Positions 38,644-52,009 of a DNA stretch of 64,000 nt are shown one piece after another. Below the pieces are notes generated by a model. That model saw only the letters and a program-made list of their open reading frames with translations. It was not told the DNA's origin and did no database searches. This DNA is from Dipylidium caninum. Its lineage: Eukaryota; Platyhelminthes; Cestoda; Cyclophyllidea; Dipylidiidae. The position numbers and the translations under genes are program-made. The number at the start of each line of letters is the position of its first letter. Within the stretch, counting starts at the first letter, position 1. The stretch is taken from contig QEYB01000963.1 in NCBI GenBank assembly GCA_017562135.1, positions 372,001 to 436,000 on the forward strand, in the 5' to 3' direction.

Positions 38644-40366
38644 CCACTTGTCACAGTAGTACATTAATACATCTACGTCGTCTATAGTCTTTCGTTAATC
38701 TCATCGACATCTTAGAGTGGGCTTTTGACTTTGACAGCGAAAATACAACAATTGCAACTTTCATATTTGGTTATGCAGAGAAAATTTACTTCATGATGCC
38801 ATCTGAAAGGCTGATGAGATAACATAACAGATTAGTCATTTCCAAATATACCTTAGAGGTGGCGGTAGTTGGCACACCCTTTGACATTGAGTGTTTGTGA
38901 AGAAGTGCAGAATGCTCCCATCCATTTTGCGATCGAAGCTGGGCTTTTAGATGAGACGGGGGCAGGGGCAGGGGAAGGAGGAGATGATGGAGACTACTGG
39001 TTTGTAAATTGGACTCCACTAAGTAATCAATTTTAACCACATATTTTTACATAATTATAATAAAATATATGTGTGCGGCATAATGTCCATGTGGCGACTA
39101 ATTATTGGCGGCGCTTGGTGTCAATTCGTGAAGGTGGAAGGTAGGTCACATTACGAAGTTGTAATCTATTTTTATAGATGGATACCCAATTACGTAAGTA
39201 AACGTGGTAGTTGTTTTAATAAAACATTATTATGCGGTTAATTTAGTTTGAACCATATGGAATCTGTGAATCTTACGCCAGTTGTCTTCGCCACACCTGC
39301 ATACCAAGATGGTAGTCTGTTCAGTAGAATAATATGTTTGCTTCAAATATTTGGTTAAAGGGAACGTTTGACGCAATACCATGAAAGTGAATAAGCATGT
39401 CGCTGTGGCAACAGAGGGCTAAGCAGTAGTTCATATCAGGGCAAATGTCGTATCGCAAGGAGATGGTCAATCAGCGAAAGTAAGATACTGTTTACCCTAT
39501 CATGAAGACGCTAACCATAGGGTCAATCGCCAGGTCGACAATAAAAACATTTGAGGGTCAAATCCATCTGACAAGCAGCGAATATCCGTACATAGAATTT
39601 GCCCTATGTAGTGCCCTACTAACCACTGAGCAACGTTATATGACAGAATTGTTCCCCAGTAGAACTCGATTTGTCGATGGCGTGAAATTCGGCCTTAGAG
39701 GGCATTGCAGAATGACTTCAGGTATTTATTCGTAGTCGCGACGGCAATTCGCGATATGCTACTTCGTCAAATCAAAGAGAGGACCCTTTGCCACAGCAGA
39801 GAAGCTTGACAACATTGGAATCCGCAGTTCATGGTCATAGATGATGTACAAGCACCATTACTTTAATTTCAATGAAAAATCATTTTATTTCCGTTTTTCC
39901 TTAAGATGATATAGAAGAAAAACATGCACTTAGTGTAATAACGCATAGGAGTTGAATTGATATGGATGACATGCCAAAGTAGTTTAATGCAGTATTACAG
40001 CTCTTACTTACAAAGAGAAAATCGTTTTGTGAAATTAAACGAAGAATATTGCTTTTCAAGAATAAGCCATGGAGGAAAGTAAAGCGAACGAAAGCAAATA
40101 ATTTTGCCCAATGAAAAGCAATTTGTAGTCCTCATGTAATATTCTTACCCAGTAAATTTACAAGCACTAATGGGTCATTGTAGGCCAACAAACATAAAAC
40201 ATCATTAGGAGCAAATAATCCTTGTCATTCGGATATTGTTAATCCTTACCACTAAGACAGGTTTTCGAGGGCGCACCGCTTGAGCAGTTTCTTTAGTGTT
40301 CTGGGTCTGACGTGGCGCGTCCTTTGCTCCCGATTTGTGCAGTAATCAGACCGCAATTCTTTGGAA

Positions 40367-41644
<1,278 letters not shown>

Positions 41645-42974
41645 ACAACATTGTCACCTATCTGTAATGATTACACCCAGGGTGCACCGGCTCTTTTCCT
41701 CCCAACTGACTTCCTCGTAGTTTGTGCTTATTTTATGTGCCTGAGCAGGCCCATGTGCAGAAGTTCACATACATTCCATTCGATTGAATGTTAATACTTG
41801 GTTATGTTTGGCGACCCCTCACATCTCCATCCTTTCATGGCTGTACCATATCCGACCTTGTATCCTCGTCATTGTCCTATGCCTAAAACACATGGTTATC
41901 GTACTGTAATTTGACTCAATTACTTTGCTTATACCTCGTTTGGCCTTTTCCCTTAGCCCTGCTATTTTAAGCTGGTACCACAGGCTCTACTGAATTAATG
42001 CGAGTAGAGCGGCTGACTCGTCATGCAGAACTCGATTGCAGCGAAGGACACTTCCGGACGCGCACACTTTTGATGCACTCAGTGAATCATCTTCGCTCTG
42101 ACTTTTTGGACTCGGGATTTTGGCCAAGTTACAGCATTTGTGGCACAGGACGTTTACGCGCCCTCGCTGGGTTGTCAATTATGTGAGGCGCTCCCAGATT
42201 TGTACAACAACATCTCTGGTCCGGATATCACATCGACACTTATAACTACAGGTTGTGGGACCGAGGAAAGGGGAAGTAAGTGCTTACGCATCCAACTTGC
42301 GTTGGAGATTATGCCTAAGTCCGGTGCTATTGTCTTCCAATCAGTCACTGCCGCGATCGTAGAATTCAATGAGGTATTCCGGTAAAAGTTGACACTAACA
42401 ATGGATATACACAATTTGTGCCTCTAATAGAACGTTGGAGTGGCGGAACTTAAGTGGTCGGATATACCACAGTTTTCTGCCCTTTCTATCTCTACTGTTG
42501 CCTGTTTGTTGGACGGCTTTTTGGGTTGGTGGACTAATTACTCCCGGGGGATGGGGCGATGTTTATGGGGTGTTCGGAGGAATTTACTTATGCCCTGTAG
42601 AGAAAGAGGTCTTGGAGGATGGATAGAACAGGAAACTGAAGATGAGTGACACTTTATTTGAATATTGCATCTTACGTTTCTGCGGGTGTACCGAGTAGGG
42701 GTGACGAAAGTCAGTCGAAATAAGGTTTGTTGATTGACAGGGGGCGGCATTAGTGTAACACAAAGGGGAAGGGAATGAATGAGTGCATGAATATACTCAA
42801 GAGGCGTGTGTTTTATTATAAATAGCGAAAGTCACCGTCAGTGGGTGAAGAGAAGAGGATTTGGAGGGGAAAAAAGTGAAAGATTCTATTGGTAAGTTGC
42901 CACAACACAGTCGTAAGAAGAAGGGAAGAAGGTTAACTAAACTCATTACTAATGTGGAGATTGAAAGTGTTTAA
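41645..42974. other. Convergent gap between ARF and synapsin
   Basis: This holds the ARF 3' UTR (+) and synapsin 3' UTR (-). No AATAAA is seen on the plus strand within several hundred bases of the ARF stop. Short open frames near 42140-42750 have no recognisable content. Confidence 0.5.
42812..42817 (-). terminator. Polyadenylation signal candidate for synapsin
   Basis: AATAAA on the minus strand, about 160 bases after the synapsin stop at 42975. A second copy lies at about 42653-42658. Either could define the mRNA 3' end. Confidence 0.5.
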
Positions 42975-45900
42975 TCAAATGTCACCGAAGATACCGGCAA
43001 AGGTCTTCCTCAAATTCTTCATAGTGTCGTCAGCATCGTCTGAGTTGCCAATCGACTGCTGAGAGGGTTGTCTGGGTCTCCCGGCTACCGAGGTGGTCAC
43101 ACCAGGGGTGGAGGAGAAGGAGGAAGAGATGGTGAAGGGAGGAACACGTGTTGAGGGAGTCTGCGTGGTCTGTACCGGTGGCACACTCCACGGATCTTTG
43201 TGCTGAATTCCCAAAGACGACTCTCCAAAATCCATCGATGGCCTAAGAAGGTAGGAATTGCGGGAGCAACGATAATAATGTACTTTAAGTCACTCGTTGC
43301 TTGAGGCCTGTGGTCGGTAGCGATGGCCTATTATAAGTGTCTTTTCCTTCATCTACGGGGTTTGATGCTTATCCTGGAGCGGCGAACGACATCCTCTTTA
43401 ACGCCGTTCTGCCATTTCCTCGTTCGTGCGTTAGATGTGAGCGAAAAGGCGGCCTTCACTGTGATTTTACTGTGGTTTTAATTCATCTGAGACGTTGACA
43501 GCAGTGAAAATCCCAGTTGTCACTTTCTGGGGTGGCCGAGAAAGAAGCGGAGGGAAGAGGGGGGGGGGTGGGAAGACTTACGTGTCAAATTTCATCGACC
43601 TAGACGTGTCACTTTCCACTGACTGGGTCTGGAAGGTGCTCATCGGCGATTTATTCTGCGTCTGGAAGATGTTAATTGAGGGGTCGAAGATGTTGGTGCT
43701 TGTCGCCGATGTGCTCGATCCCGTGCTGCTGGCGTAGGAGTCGAAAGCCCGTGCCTCGAAGCTATTGCCTAAAGAAGACTGACTAGACGGGTGGGGAATC
43801 GCCTCCTTCTGTGGATGTCCACCAAATGATCCAGACTCGTCCAAAGACGAATCTCGAATCGGCTGTCCACTGGCGCTGCCGCCAACACTCGCCCATGGGT
43901 CGGGTGTTTTGTCCTCCAGATGAGATCTTGTAACAACAGAGGAAGTAGATGTTGAAGTGAGTGTCGTACTGACAGGCATTCCAACACCCTCGTCGTTCTC
44001 CTTTCCGTAGTTCGTCCGCGTCGATTGGGCATAATTGGGGAAGTCCATGGAAGTGTTTCGCATCGTGGAAGACGAGAATCTGTCCGACCTTGTGGACGAA
44101 TCAAAAGTTGTTTGGGCATTGCGTTGAGACTGCAATGATGGCCTCGTGGAACCAAAGTCCATCACTCCACTAGACACAGTGTGGCGGCCACCGGCCGGTG
44201 GAGGAGTGGGCTGAGGCGGTGCAGGCGGTTGTGGCTTCGGTGGTCGCTGTTGCTCTTGCATCGAGAATGACGATGACTGTGTCGACTGCTGTCTCTGCTG
44301 TCCTCCAAAAGTCGATTTTCCTGGCTGTTCTTGGACCGGAGTAGTCGGAGTGAAACCGCTCTGTGACGTCGCACCGACTTGCACCGGTGGACTGGCGGTT
44401 GAGGCCGGTGTTGTCCTCGTGGAGGCTTGAGACATCTGCGACTGCGATATTGTCCTCGGAATTCTATTGACATTGGCCAAATGCCTCCATTATGATTATG
44501 TCAAATACTTTTCAAACTGACACTTAATCATTTTTCATTGGTTTAGATTATCTGTCAAGGTAATTAAAATTCTTGAGACGTGCTGCGTAAGGAGACAGTG
44601 AGAAAGAAAGGAAATGGGTTTGGATTCGACAGAGGCCCTTCTGTCTGCATTTTCCAAAGGATTAAGGCGGCTTCAGCGTCAGAGTTCCCTGTAATTTGTG
44701 CGGAGGCCGAGGGTGCGTTGGTAGTGGAAGTATTATCTTAGTAATGACAAAAATCCTGTAATTCGACTAACCCAATCGTCGCTTTATGCGTCCGCTCCAT
44801 GCGTTGAAGAAGGAGTTCAGCTATCCTCCCTCTATCCTCCTCCTGTCCATCGCCCAAGAGGATGAATTCGGACCCGTAGACCTTTAGGTGGAGAAACATC
44901 AAAGAGTATGCGGATAATCGGAGCTCTTTTGCCCTCCCCGTTCCCTCTCTTTGCCACTGTTTTAGCTTCAAAGGGCGACTGCTTGATTTGCCACTAGATA
45001 ACAGACGGCTTTCGTGTCTGAAACAATGCCGACGTATAAAACTCCTCCAATTGTTAATTTCCCAGACACTTCGATGTGTAACAGCGGATCTGTGAACATT
45101 GAGTCCACCGAAACCGAAGTTCTGGCGACCTCAGAAAAAAGTGGAAGGTTCGACCTCGAAAGGGAGGCGGAACTTACATCTTGAATGAAATAATTGCCGG
45201 CGCCGTCTTGTAGCGCCTTCAAGGCGCACATATCGAGTCCGCCGAACATCTGTGCGACCTCCGTTATCCACAAATTGAATCTGAAGTTGAGAGGAGAGGG
45301 TAATTAGACAGAGGGCACATCTTTTTCTCCTCCTGATTGTGCATTACTGACGTCCTCGAGTTGGAGACGGCGTTGGGCCGTCCACGGACCGCAGTGATGG
45401 CGAAGAGAAGCGACTCTGTGCATCTTTTGCATAGCTCAGACCTTACTTCTGATGGATTCCAACATAAATGAGACTTGAATGTGCCAAAAGACCACATTCA
45501 TGCAATTAACGGATCGACATGGCTTGTGCGAGACGTCCCAAGACATGACGCAGATATCTTCAGGCGCCTGTGTCCGCCGTCTGGCGAAATTTGTCCACTG
45601 GGGTGGCTACTCCGGAAGATTAACAAATCCACGATGTTGGAATGAGGAATTAGACTAGGTGGAGGCGGTGCATGTCTTTTTCTTCATTCTGACTGAAAAA
45701 TTGTCTGCGGGGGGGTGGGATCCGGGATGTACGGGGAGACCTCGGGAGAAGATCAACGTTGGAACCACCATTACACCCGCCGGTTTGGATAAGAAATTAC
45801 AATGCCAATGAGTCAATTTCAATGTCCGAAAAGTGTATTACCGCTATTAAGCACGATATTTGCATAAAAAATAGAATTGTTTGCCTTGACCTTGACCTTC

Positions 45901-48900
45901 GATCGCAGTACGAAATAAAGTGGTACAAAATACAAAGGAGCAGAGGTCCACCTCTTCAGTGTTACGTCCAGCTTAATAGCTGGACCGAATTCAAATGAAA
46001 GTTTTGCGTAATAATTACAAATACTTTTTTGTTTTACTGCACTCTTAACGTCGTGGGTTGCACGAATTTTGGTTTATTGTGGCCTTCCATCGGATTAGAC
46101 ATGCTTCACGCCAACTTGGGACGCAAAGATGTCGGTGGAAGTCCCTTCGTCCTGAGGTGTTTGATGAAATGAGGTGGCCAGTTGTGAGGCAGTACGAGAC
46201 ATGTCATCTTCGCCTCAGAACAAAACGAGAAAAAAAGAACTCACTTCGGAGATACTGGTATTTTCTCCAAAACCGTCGGGACAGACGAACCGGAAACTGG
46301 ATTTGAAATGGGCTTCCTCCTTAACCGATAAACAAACACTGCTTTAATTGTCTCGGCAACTTTTAGTTTAAAGAACTAATTCAAAACCGTCTAATCTACC
46401 AGATTGAATTAATCTACCTTGGCCTCCAGGGGTTGCTACTACTGCATCTCCAGAGGTCCGCACAAGACGGATTCCAGGAGTATTTACCTCAAGTTCGTGG
46501 AATCCTTCACGAAGGAGCCACTTATGCCAATTTACAAACTCATCTTTGCCGCTTAAAATTCCCCTTTTGCCCCATAATTAAGGAAGGTGGCGATAGAAGG
46601 CCCTTCACTCCACCATGGCCACACTCAAAACTTACATAAAAGCTTTAGTGAAGGATCCAATCTTCTGGATGATCACCTCGCAGACACTTGGAATGCAAGG
46701 TTCAATGGTAGCGTAGCGCTGTGTGTTGTTTGCCAAGGCCATCAGACTTTGAAATAGTGTTGTATCCTCGACTCGGACCTACGGGAAAAAGCGGACAGGG
46801 ATGAGGAGAGTGCCGAGATAGCTGCGTTGCTTCGCCCCCCTTCCCCCACCCCGTCCGACCCGTCAACTCCTGTTCCTCAGCACGACAACTTCGCGAATTG
46901 GCTGACTAGGTAGTTCGGTGGTGGGAAAATTAAGTTCTTGCAAATTTTTAATTAGCCTCACTACTTTAATAAATATTTCATACAAATCACTGGGTCGAGA
47001 AGCGTGACGAAAGGCACCAAGGTGATTTCCACCCCTCAAACTGGTAAGGCGTTTCACCCGGGTGGTCTACGGGGACGCATGGGACTTGTTTGACGCAGGA
47101 AAGGTAAGGCAGGAGACGAATTCCCTCCCAAATGGAGTAGACTTCGATGCGGTGAGTTTAGCTGTGGCCGCAACCTCTCGAAGGTCGCTCGTTGAGGTGA
47201 GAAGACTGAGGGGGAAATGGAGATTGTGAGGGTGGAACACCCTTATCTCGCCAAGTTGCGTCCTAAATGCAAGCCTCCTCAGACAGAGACGATGTCGTAG
47301 CTTCCTGCCCAGTTCTGGCTACTCCTGATAAAGTCATCCTACTCCTCTTGTCTACTTCTCTTAATTCCTTTTAGTAGTAAGGGGGATTGGTAGCTAATCC
47401 AGCTATCCTGAGATTTGGAGTGATGGACTGAGTGCTTTTCATCGGGTCTGGAAGCCGCCTGACTCGGGAGGATGGTGGACGAGGTGTCCAAGAAATCGCC
47501 TCACTTACGGTATCACCGAGGCAAGAGGAGTATGCAGTTTACCTGAAGTTTCTTAACAAAGATTTAGTTTTCCGAGTCTGTCGGGAATGTCTACTTCCGG
47601 ATTGGAGAGTACATCACCCCGAATGGTGGTAGACTGGTTACGTGAGATGTTTTGACGTCAATTTCCGCCGTCTCGACCGCCACCCCCTACTCCGCCTCCG
47701 GCGTCGAAACACTGACTTCCGGTGATATCTGCAACTACGTTTAAACAAGTGTGTCCTGGTTTTTCTGCATGCGTTCTCTCCCTCCGACTTTTAATGCACC
47801 CAGCCAACAGTCTGGAATTAGGTTTTTAGGAGGCAAAACTGACGGTGGTAAGACACCTCTCACCACCGTATTGATGTGTGCAGCCTCCTTCAGACGTACT
47901 CTGACGCTGACTGTCTAGGCACTTCAACGAGCAAGTTGCTTGATCTCTCACGTCATGGCATTTTGTAACACAATCTTAACTCGTTACTTGCCACGCCCGC
48001 GTGAAACTTGAATGCCAAGTTGCCTACAAGAGAACAGTGTGGAGGCTGAATTTGTCTTCAGTGGAGCGTTCACTCGGCAATTGCGAGCAAATACGACGAA
48101 TGCAGAAGGGAGTGAGGATCATTACGGAGTAAAGAAAGATGTGTCCTGGACTAAGTGTGTTAAAACATCTTCTCCTGAGGAAGAGGAGACGTGTGAATGG
48201 AAGACATTCCCGAAAATCATATTTACCCTCCTTATGGAGAAATTAACTTTAGGCCACACATATGTGATGCATAAGGATTGTTTTCCTTTACCTGATATAG
48301 TTTATTGTGATAGAGGAAAAATGATTGAAAAGGCACTGTTACTGTCCCGCGTTTTGATTGGTCCGTTTGATATTGAACAGTTCAATAAAACAACTTATAA
48401 TTTTAGTACTACATCGACATTTTATGGTTTTAATAAATTAGACTCTGGCATATTCTCAGGTTTTGACTCTTTTTCCCCTCCTACACAAGTATTACCTTAC
48501 AGAAGAATCCTTACCTCGCATTCGCGAGCGGAATCACCGCCAATTCGAACGTTAACTGGAAACTGGAATCCGGGGCTCTGAAATACGCGAAAAAGCTCTT
48601 GTCATGCAGTCAGTCAGGGATGAGGGGATTCTCTCGATTAATGTTTACCCCAGATCAGGCCATAGGGCCTCGCAGTGCCTTCCAGGCAGAGGAGTAACAA
48701 TTAATGTTATTAAGGAAGAGGCCTCAACGTTTCTCAGGGCTAAATCACAGAGATAAGTTATTGTTTTCTCCAACTGAAAACTACCTCTGACCTTTTAGAC
48801 TAGCCAGCCCGTAGGCAAGACAACTTAACTATCACATTAAGGCCAAATTTTCTTGACGAGAGATGGAATTTCAAAGTAGGGATGGACTGACGCTTTTCTA

Positions 48901-51748
48901 TGCCCCAGCGATAGTGGGATCGTCGGGAGGTGATCACTTTAGAAAATGAAGTTTTTGTTTTCCTCACCCGCTCGATTCTTTCCCTCCTTTCTACTCTGTC
49001 AACCCCATTAATCTTCTATTCTCACCGCATTGCATAAATACGTGAGTAAGATTAACTGATGAAATAATCTCTAAGCTTATAATTGGGGATTAACATTCAT
49101 CTTGAAGTGGAGACAAAACTGCTGAGCCTTCACCGTCCCCAGCGGGCCTCAATCTGTGGAGCACGATCTGTTCGCAATTCCGACGTGGAGTTCACAAATG
49201 CTGTACAGTGGAGGGCGGGTTAAGGGAATTTCAAGGCTACGTAACTGTAGACGTCAGCCACACAAGGTTTTAGGACGAGTGGGACAGGAAAAAACTCACC
49301 TGGGGCAGATTTTTTGCCTGAAAATTCCGCGCAATTAAAGGAAATTCCGTGGCACCAAGATGTTTTTGTACCTTTAGGAGGTTTGAGAACTGAAAGCAAG
49401 AAACAAACGCATTCATCCATACACAGACTTCCTGACAAAAATGGAGTATTTGGTGGAGTATACATCAACAGAATGACAGTAAAAGACGTTAGGGGTCCAG
49501 AACTTACAACCCAAGCCTTGTTACGCATGTGGTAAAGCGCCTCGACGGAGTTCATGCAGGGCACAGCACCAAACATAAGTCCAGTGATCAAATTCTCGTA
49601 GTGTTGTGTCGCTACTCCCAGTCCTTGTCGAATCAGGACAAAGTCAGGCTTGAAGGTTCTGCAAAAATCCGCATGAAATGAGAGTAGAAGGCCAGTCGGT
49701 CATTGAAGGCGTGGGTTGGTGGCCCGGAGAAAGGAAGGAGAAATGACAGACGCGATGAACTCCCTTTCGAGTCAAGGGGTAAACAAGATTGTCTAATTTA
49801 TACATTGAGGTTTAGTTGAGTTTGCAACATTTCGCCTTTTTTTTGATGAGAGTTTGAGTAAGGACGTGCCAACCGCAAATAGGTCGAGGTGGGGCGAGCG
49901 GAGGGTGGAGTAGGACGAGGAAGACTACGAGGGAGAGGAGCACGAGGAGTAGAGAGGACGAGGTGGAGGGAGTCGAGGAGAAGGACGAGGAGGACGGGGA
50001 CGAGGACGTGGAGGAGGAGGAGGAAGAGGTGGAGGAGGAGGACGAAGAAGAGGAGCTGAGGAGGACGAGGAGTAAAGAACCCTCTAATTTCGACAGGTGT
50101 ATAATTTAACCTTAACGGCGGTTCAACACTCCCAACTCACCAATGTCATGCGTTTTCACGCGATTGTGTGTTTATTTCTTCCTCAGAACTCACAACTCAC
50201 CCAAGGCGGCAGTGATAGGCAACAAGCGAAATAGTCGAAAGCGGAAAAAACTACAAGCACCGCGTGGAAGATGACACTCGATGGGTCGGCTACATTCGAC
50301 AGAGTTGATGGTATTCCGCTCCTTCATGCCCTCCTTCCTCTCCCCTCAGAGAGACTATTTTGAGGGTGCCACTGGGGGCAGAATGGGCGGCAAAAGGCTC
50401 CACAAGAGACGTACCGTGCTGAAGTACGAGGGCCTCGTCCATCCTGCACCGTGACGACACAACCGTGGTCGGGGTAGGCGGTGATGCTGATATCGTTCAT
50501 TTGAGCCTAAAATTCGTCGTGGAGGCGAGTGAACCCACTGCCCTTCAACCAATCAGGATGGGAGGGCTTTGAAACCCCCCTCTGATTCCTCCCCACTTTA
50601 TATACCCTCCTAAGAGAAATTTTGACATTATTTCTCTTAAGATCGCCATCTATCACCCAGAAATTGCAGCTAATTGTTTGGCCCAAGGCGATATGGGCGG
50701 TGTGGAGGTGATTTTAGAGGCAACATTCGCCCAACAGAAGAGAAGAACATGTTACCAGAGCTAAGTTAAACTTAATAAATAAAAATAGCCAAAAAAGAAG
50801 TCGTCCGAGGCACTTACTTGTTCAACGCGAACATCCCATTCACCGTCAATTTTTCTTTTGTGCATGTACTTGGCCCTGCGAGGATAACACAAAAAGCGCT
50901 TTTAACCATTCAGTACGATTTAAATCCCCACTCCCTAAGAATTTTATTAAAATAATGATGATATTTAATACTGTTTCCACATTGAAGGCGGGTTAGGATG
51001 AGAACTAAAACAACACTACGTAAGAAACGATTAGGTCGAATTAACGGGAGGCAGTAGGAGACCCAGTCCCGGAGGAGGAGAAGGCAACTCTCCATGGTAC
51101 TTTTCCGCCTCACCATTTCGGTTGCGCACACACTTAAATGGCATTACGAGTACACTAACCGCTACCTCAAATTCCCCTTAATTCGTCGTCTCTTAAGGCT
51201 TACGGGCGTCGCGTTAGACTACACGAAAGTGAAAGACTTCTCGTCGACAGACCGACGGTAACAAAACCCACGTACCAATCCGTGAGGGGATGATCAATGA
51301 CCAACAGAATTTTGCACTTTGATCCACTCGTAGTACCCGGCACTTTCACGTCGGCAATAAATGAATTCAGCGTCTCTGTGGAGAAGAGGTTTTTGGCTTT
51401 GCTAAGTTGTCCCGTAACAGTATTCATAAAACCGCCGCTGCCACCACCGCCTCCACCTCCGCCGGTACCAGAGCCGGATATTATCGAGGCCTGTTTAGTG
51501 GGAGAGTTGGGCGCACTGGGGAAAGTCATACGTGCTCCTCTTATCTGTCCACCGTCCGTAGCGCCTTGCATGTACATTTCTTCCACCGTTTGTTTGCGAA
51601 CTTCTTCAGGCAAGTATTTGTGATCCTGAACTGGTCGTTGACTCGATCCTGTCTGGTGTTGACTCTGCTGAACGCCATAGCTGACACCAGATTTGATTTC
51701 ATTGATGAGTTCGGTGGAGGAGAAGCGACGTTTCAAGTAGTTCAACAT
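42975..51748 (-). CDS. SYN: Synapsin
   Basis: Synapsins are phosphoproteins on the cytosolic face of synaptic vesicles that tether the reserve pool; domain C has an ATP-grasp fold. In-phase exons are 51276..51748, 50818..50875, 50415..50506, 49508..49658 and 49300..49389, then 46636..46778, probably 46245..46296, then 45178..45280, 44772..44881, 43582..44463 and 42975..43242. Domain A begins MLNYLKRRFSS, with the kinase site RRFS at Ser10. A Gly-rich linker precedes domain C: ILLVIDHPLTDW, KYMHKRKIDGEWDVRVEQ, FKPDFVLIRQG, PCMNSVEALYHMRNKAWV, then VIIQKIG and MFGGLDMCALKAL. A long Ser/Gln/Pro-rich region follows. The C terminus, KNLRKTFAGIFGD, matches domain E. Exon borders closely follow those of vertebrate synapsins. 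The small exon coding the conserved ATP-binding loop after exon 5 was not found, and the part before 45280 is unresolved, so full length is not given. Confidence 0.93.
48012..48581 (+). CDS. Nested antisense ORF in synapsin intron 5, possible TIMP/NTR-like secreted protein
   Basis: This 189-codon open frame lies in the synapsin intron between 46778 and 49300, on the opposite strand. It is the longest plus-strand frame in that gene. An in-frame stop directly precedes the ATG, so it starts there or enters through an acceptor (AG at 48018, 48029 or 48036). Visible features: VEAEFVFSG, then HYGVKKDVSWTK, then LTLGHTYVM, and CFPLPDIVYC; five to six cysteines; and possible N-glycosylation sites (NTT, NKT, NFS). 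In TIMPs the N-terminal NTR domain shows the same order: VIRAKxVG, Y-x-(I/V)-K-x4-(Y/W)-K, L-x-L-G-x2-Y and a hydrophobic strand ending in Cys. No signal peptide or CxC exon was confidently found upstream, and no six-Cys C-terminal domain downstream. The TIMP reading rests on weak sequence similarity plus position. It could be an unrelated or non-coding frame. Confidence 0.38.
   Translation: MPSCLQENSVEAEFVFSGAFTRQLRANTTNAEGSEDHYGVKKDVSWTKCVKTSSPEEEETCEWKTFPKIIFTLLMEKLTLGHTYVMHKDCFPLPDIVYCDRGKMIEKALLLSRVLIGPFDIEQFNKTTYNFSTTSTFYGFNKLDSGIFSGFDSFSPPTQVLPYRRILTSHSRAESPPIRTLTGNWNPGL
49890..50075. repeat. Purine-rich GGA/GAC low-complexity tract
   Basis: About 185 bases made almost entirely of GAGG, GGAC and GAAG words on the plus strand, inside synapsin intron 3. 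The strand asymmetry is extreme, giving pyrimidine-rich RNA in the synapsin transcript. Confidence 0.8.
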
Positions 51749-51972
51749 CCTCGATACGAAGGAATAATTTGGGAGGTAGGGGAGGCGTCGGAGGGAAGTA
51801 GTAAGTGACTGTGCCTGCCGGCTTGCCTGCCTGCCTGTCTGCCTCGCCTCCCGCTTCGCCTATCTCCCACTCTCAAGCCTCCCTGAGCTTCTTTCCTCCA
51901 CCCACGCATTGATTCCACCCGAGTATCCTTACGCGTACGTCCGTCCAGCCTATCGATTCGCTGACGTGTGAG

Positions 51973-52009
51973 CCAATCACGTTGCTCAAATCTGCTCGGC
52001 TTAGCCAAT
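51973..52009 (-). promoter_or_regulatory. Paired CCAAT boxes upstream of synapsin
   Basis: CCAAT at 51973-51977 and 52005-52009 on the plus strand (ATTGG on the gene strand) start 32 bases apart, about 225-260 bases before the synapsin ATG. Flanking sequence contains CRE half-sites: TGACGTG at about 51962 and TGACGC at about 52014. A CRE half-site would fit a neuronal, cAMP-responsive promoter (inference). Confidence 0.4.

Larger units (their letters stand above)
37191..40366. other. Divergent intergenic region with CCAAT boxes and a compound repeat
   Basis: It separates the M13 gene (-) from the ARF gene (+), transcribed away from each other, so both promoters should lie here. ATTGG (CCAAT on the M13 strand) occurs at 37380-37384, 37431-37435 and 37463-37467. 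A 145-codon minus-strand frame at 37358-37795 matches nothing I recognise. From about 38700 to 40360 I see nothing supportable apart from AT-rich DNA. Confidence 0.5.

Noticed and set aside
46863..47057. Minus-strand frame considered as the missing synapsin exon
   Set aside because: It lacks the Gly-His loop, and its better-looking part would duplicate the region already coded by 46636-46778.
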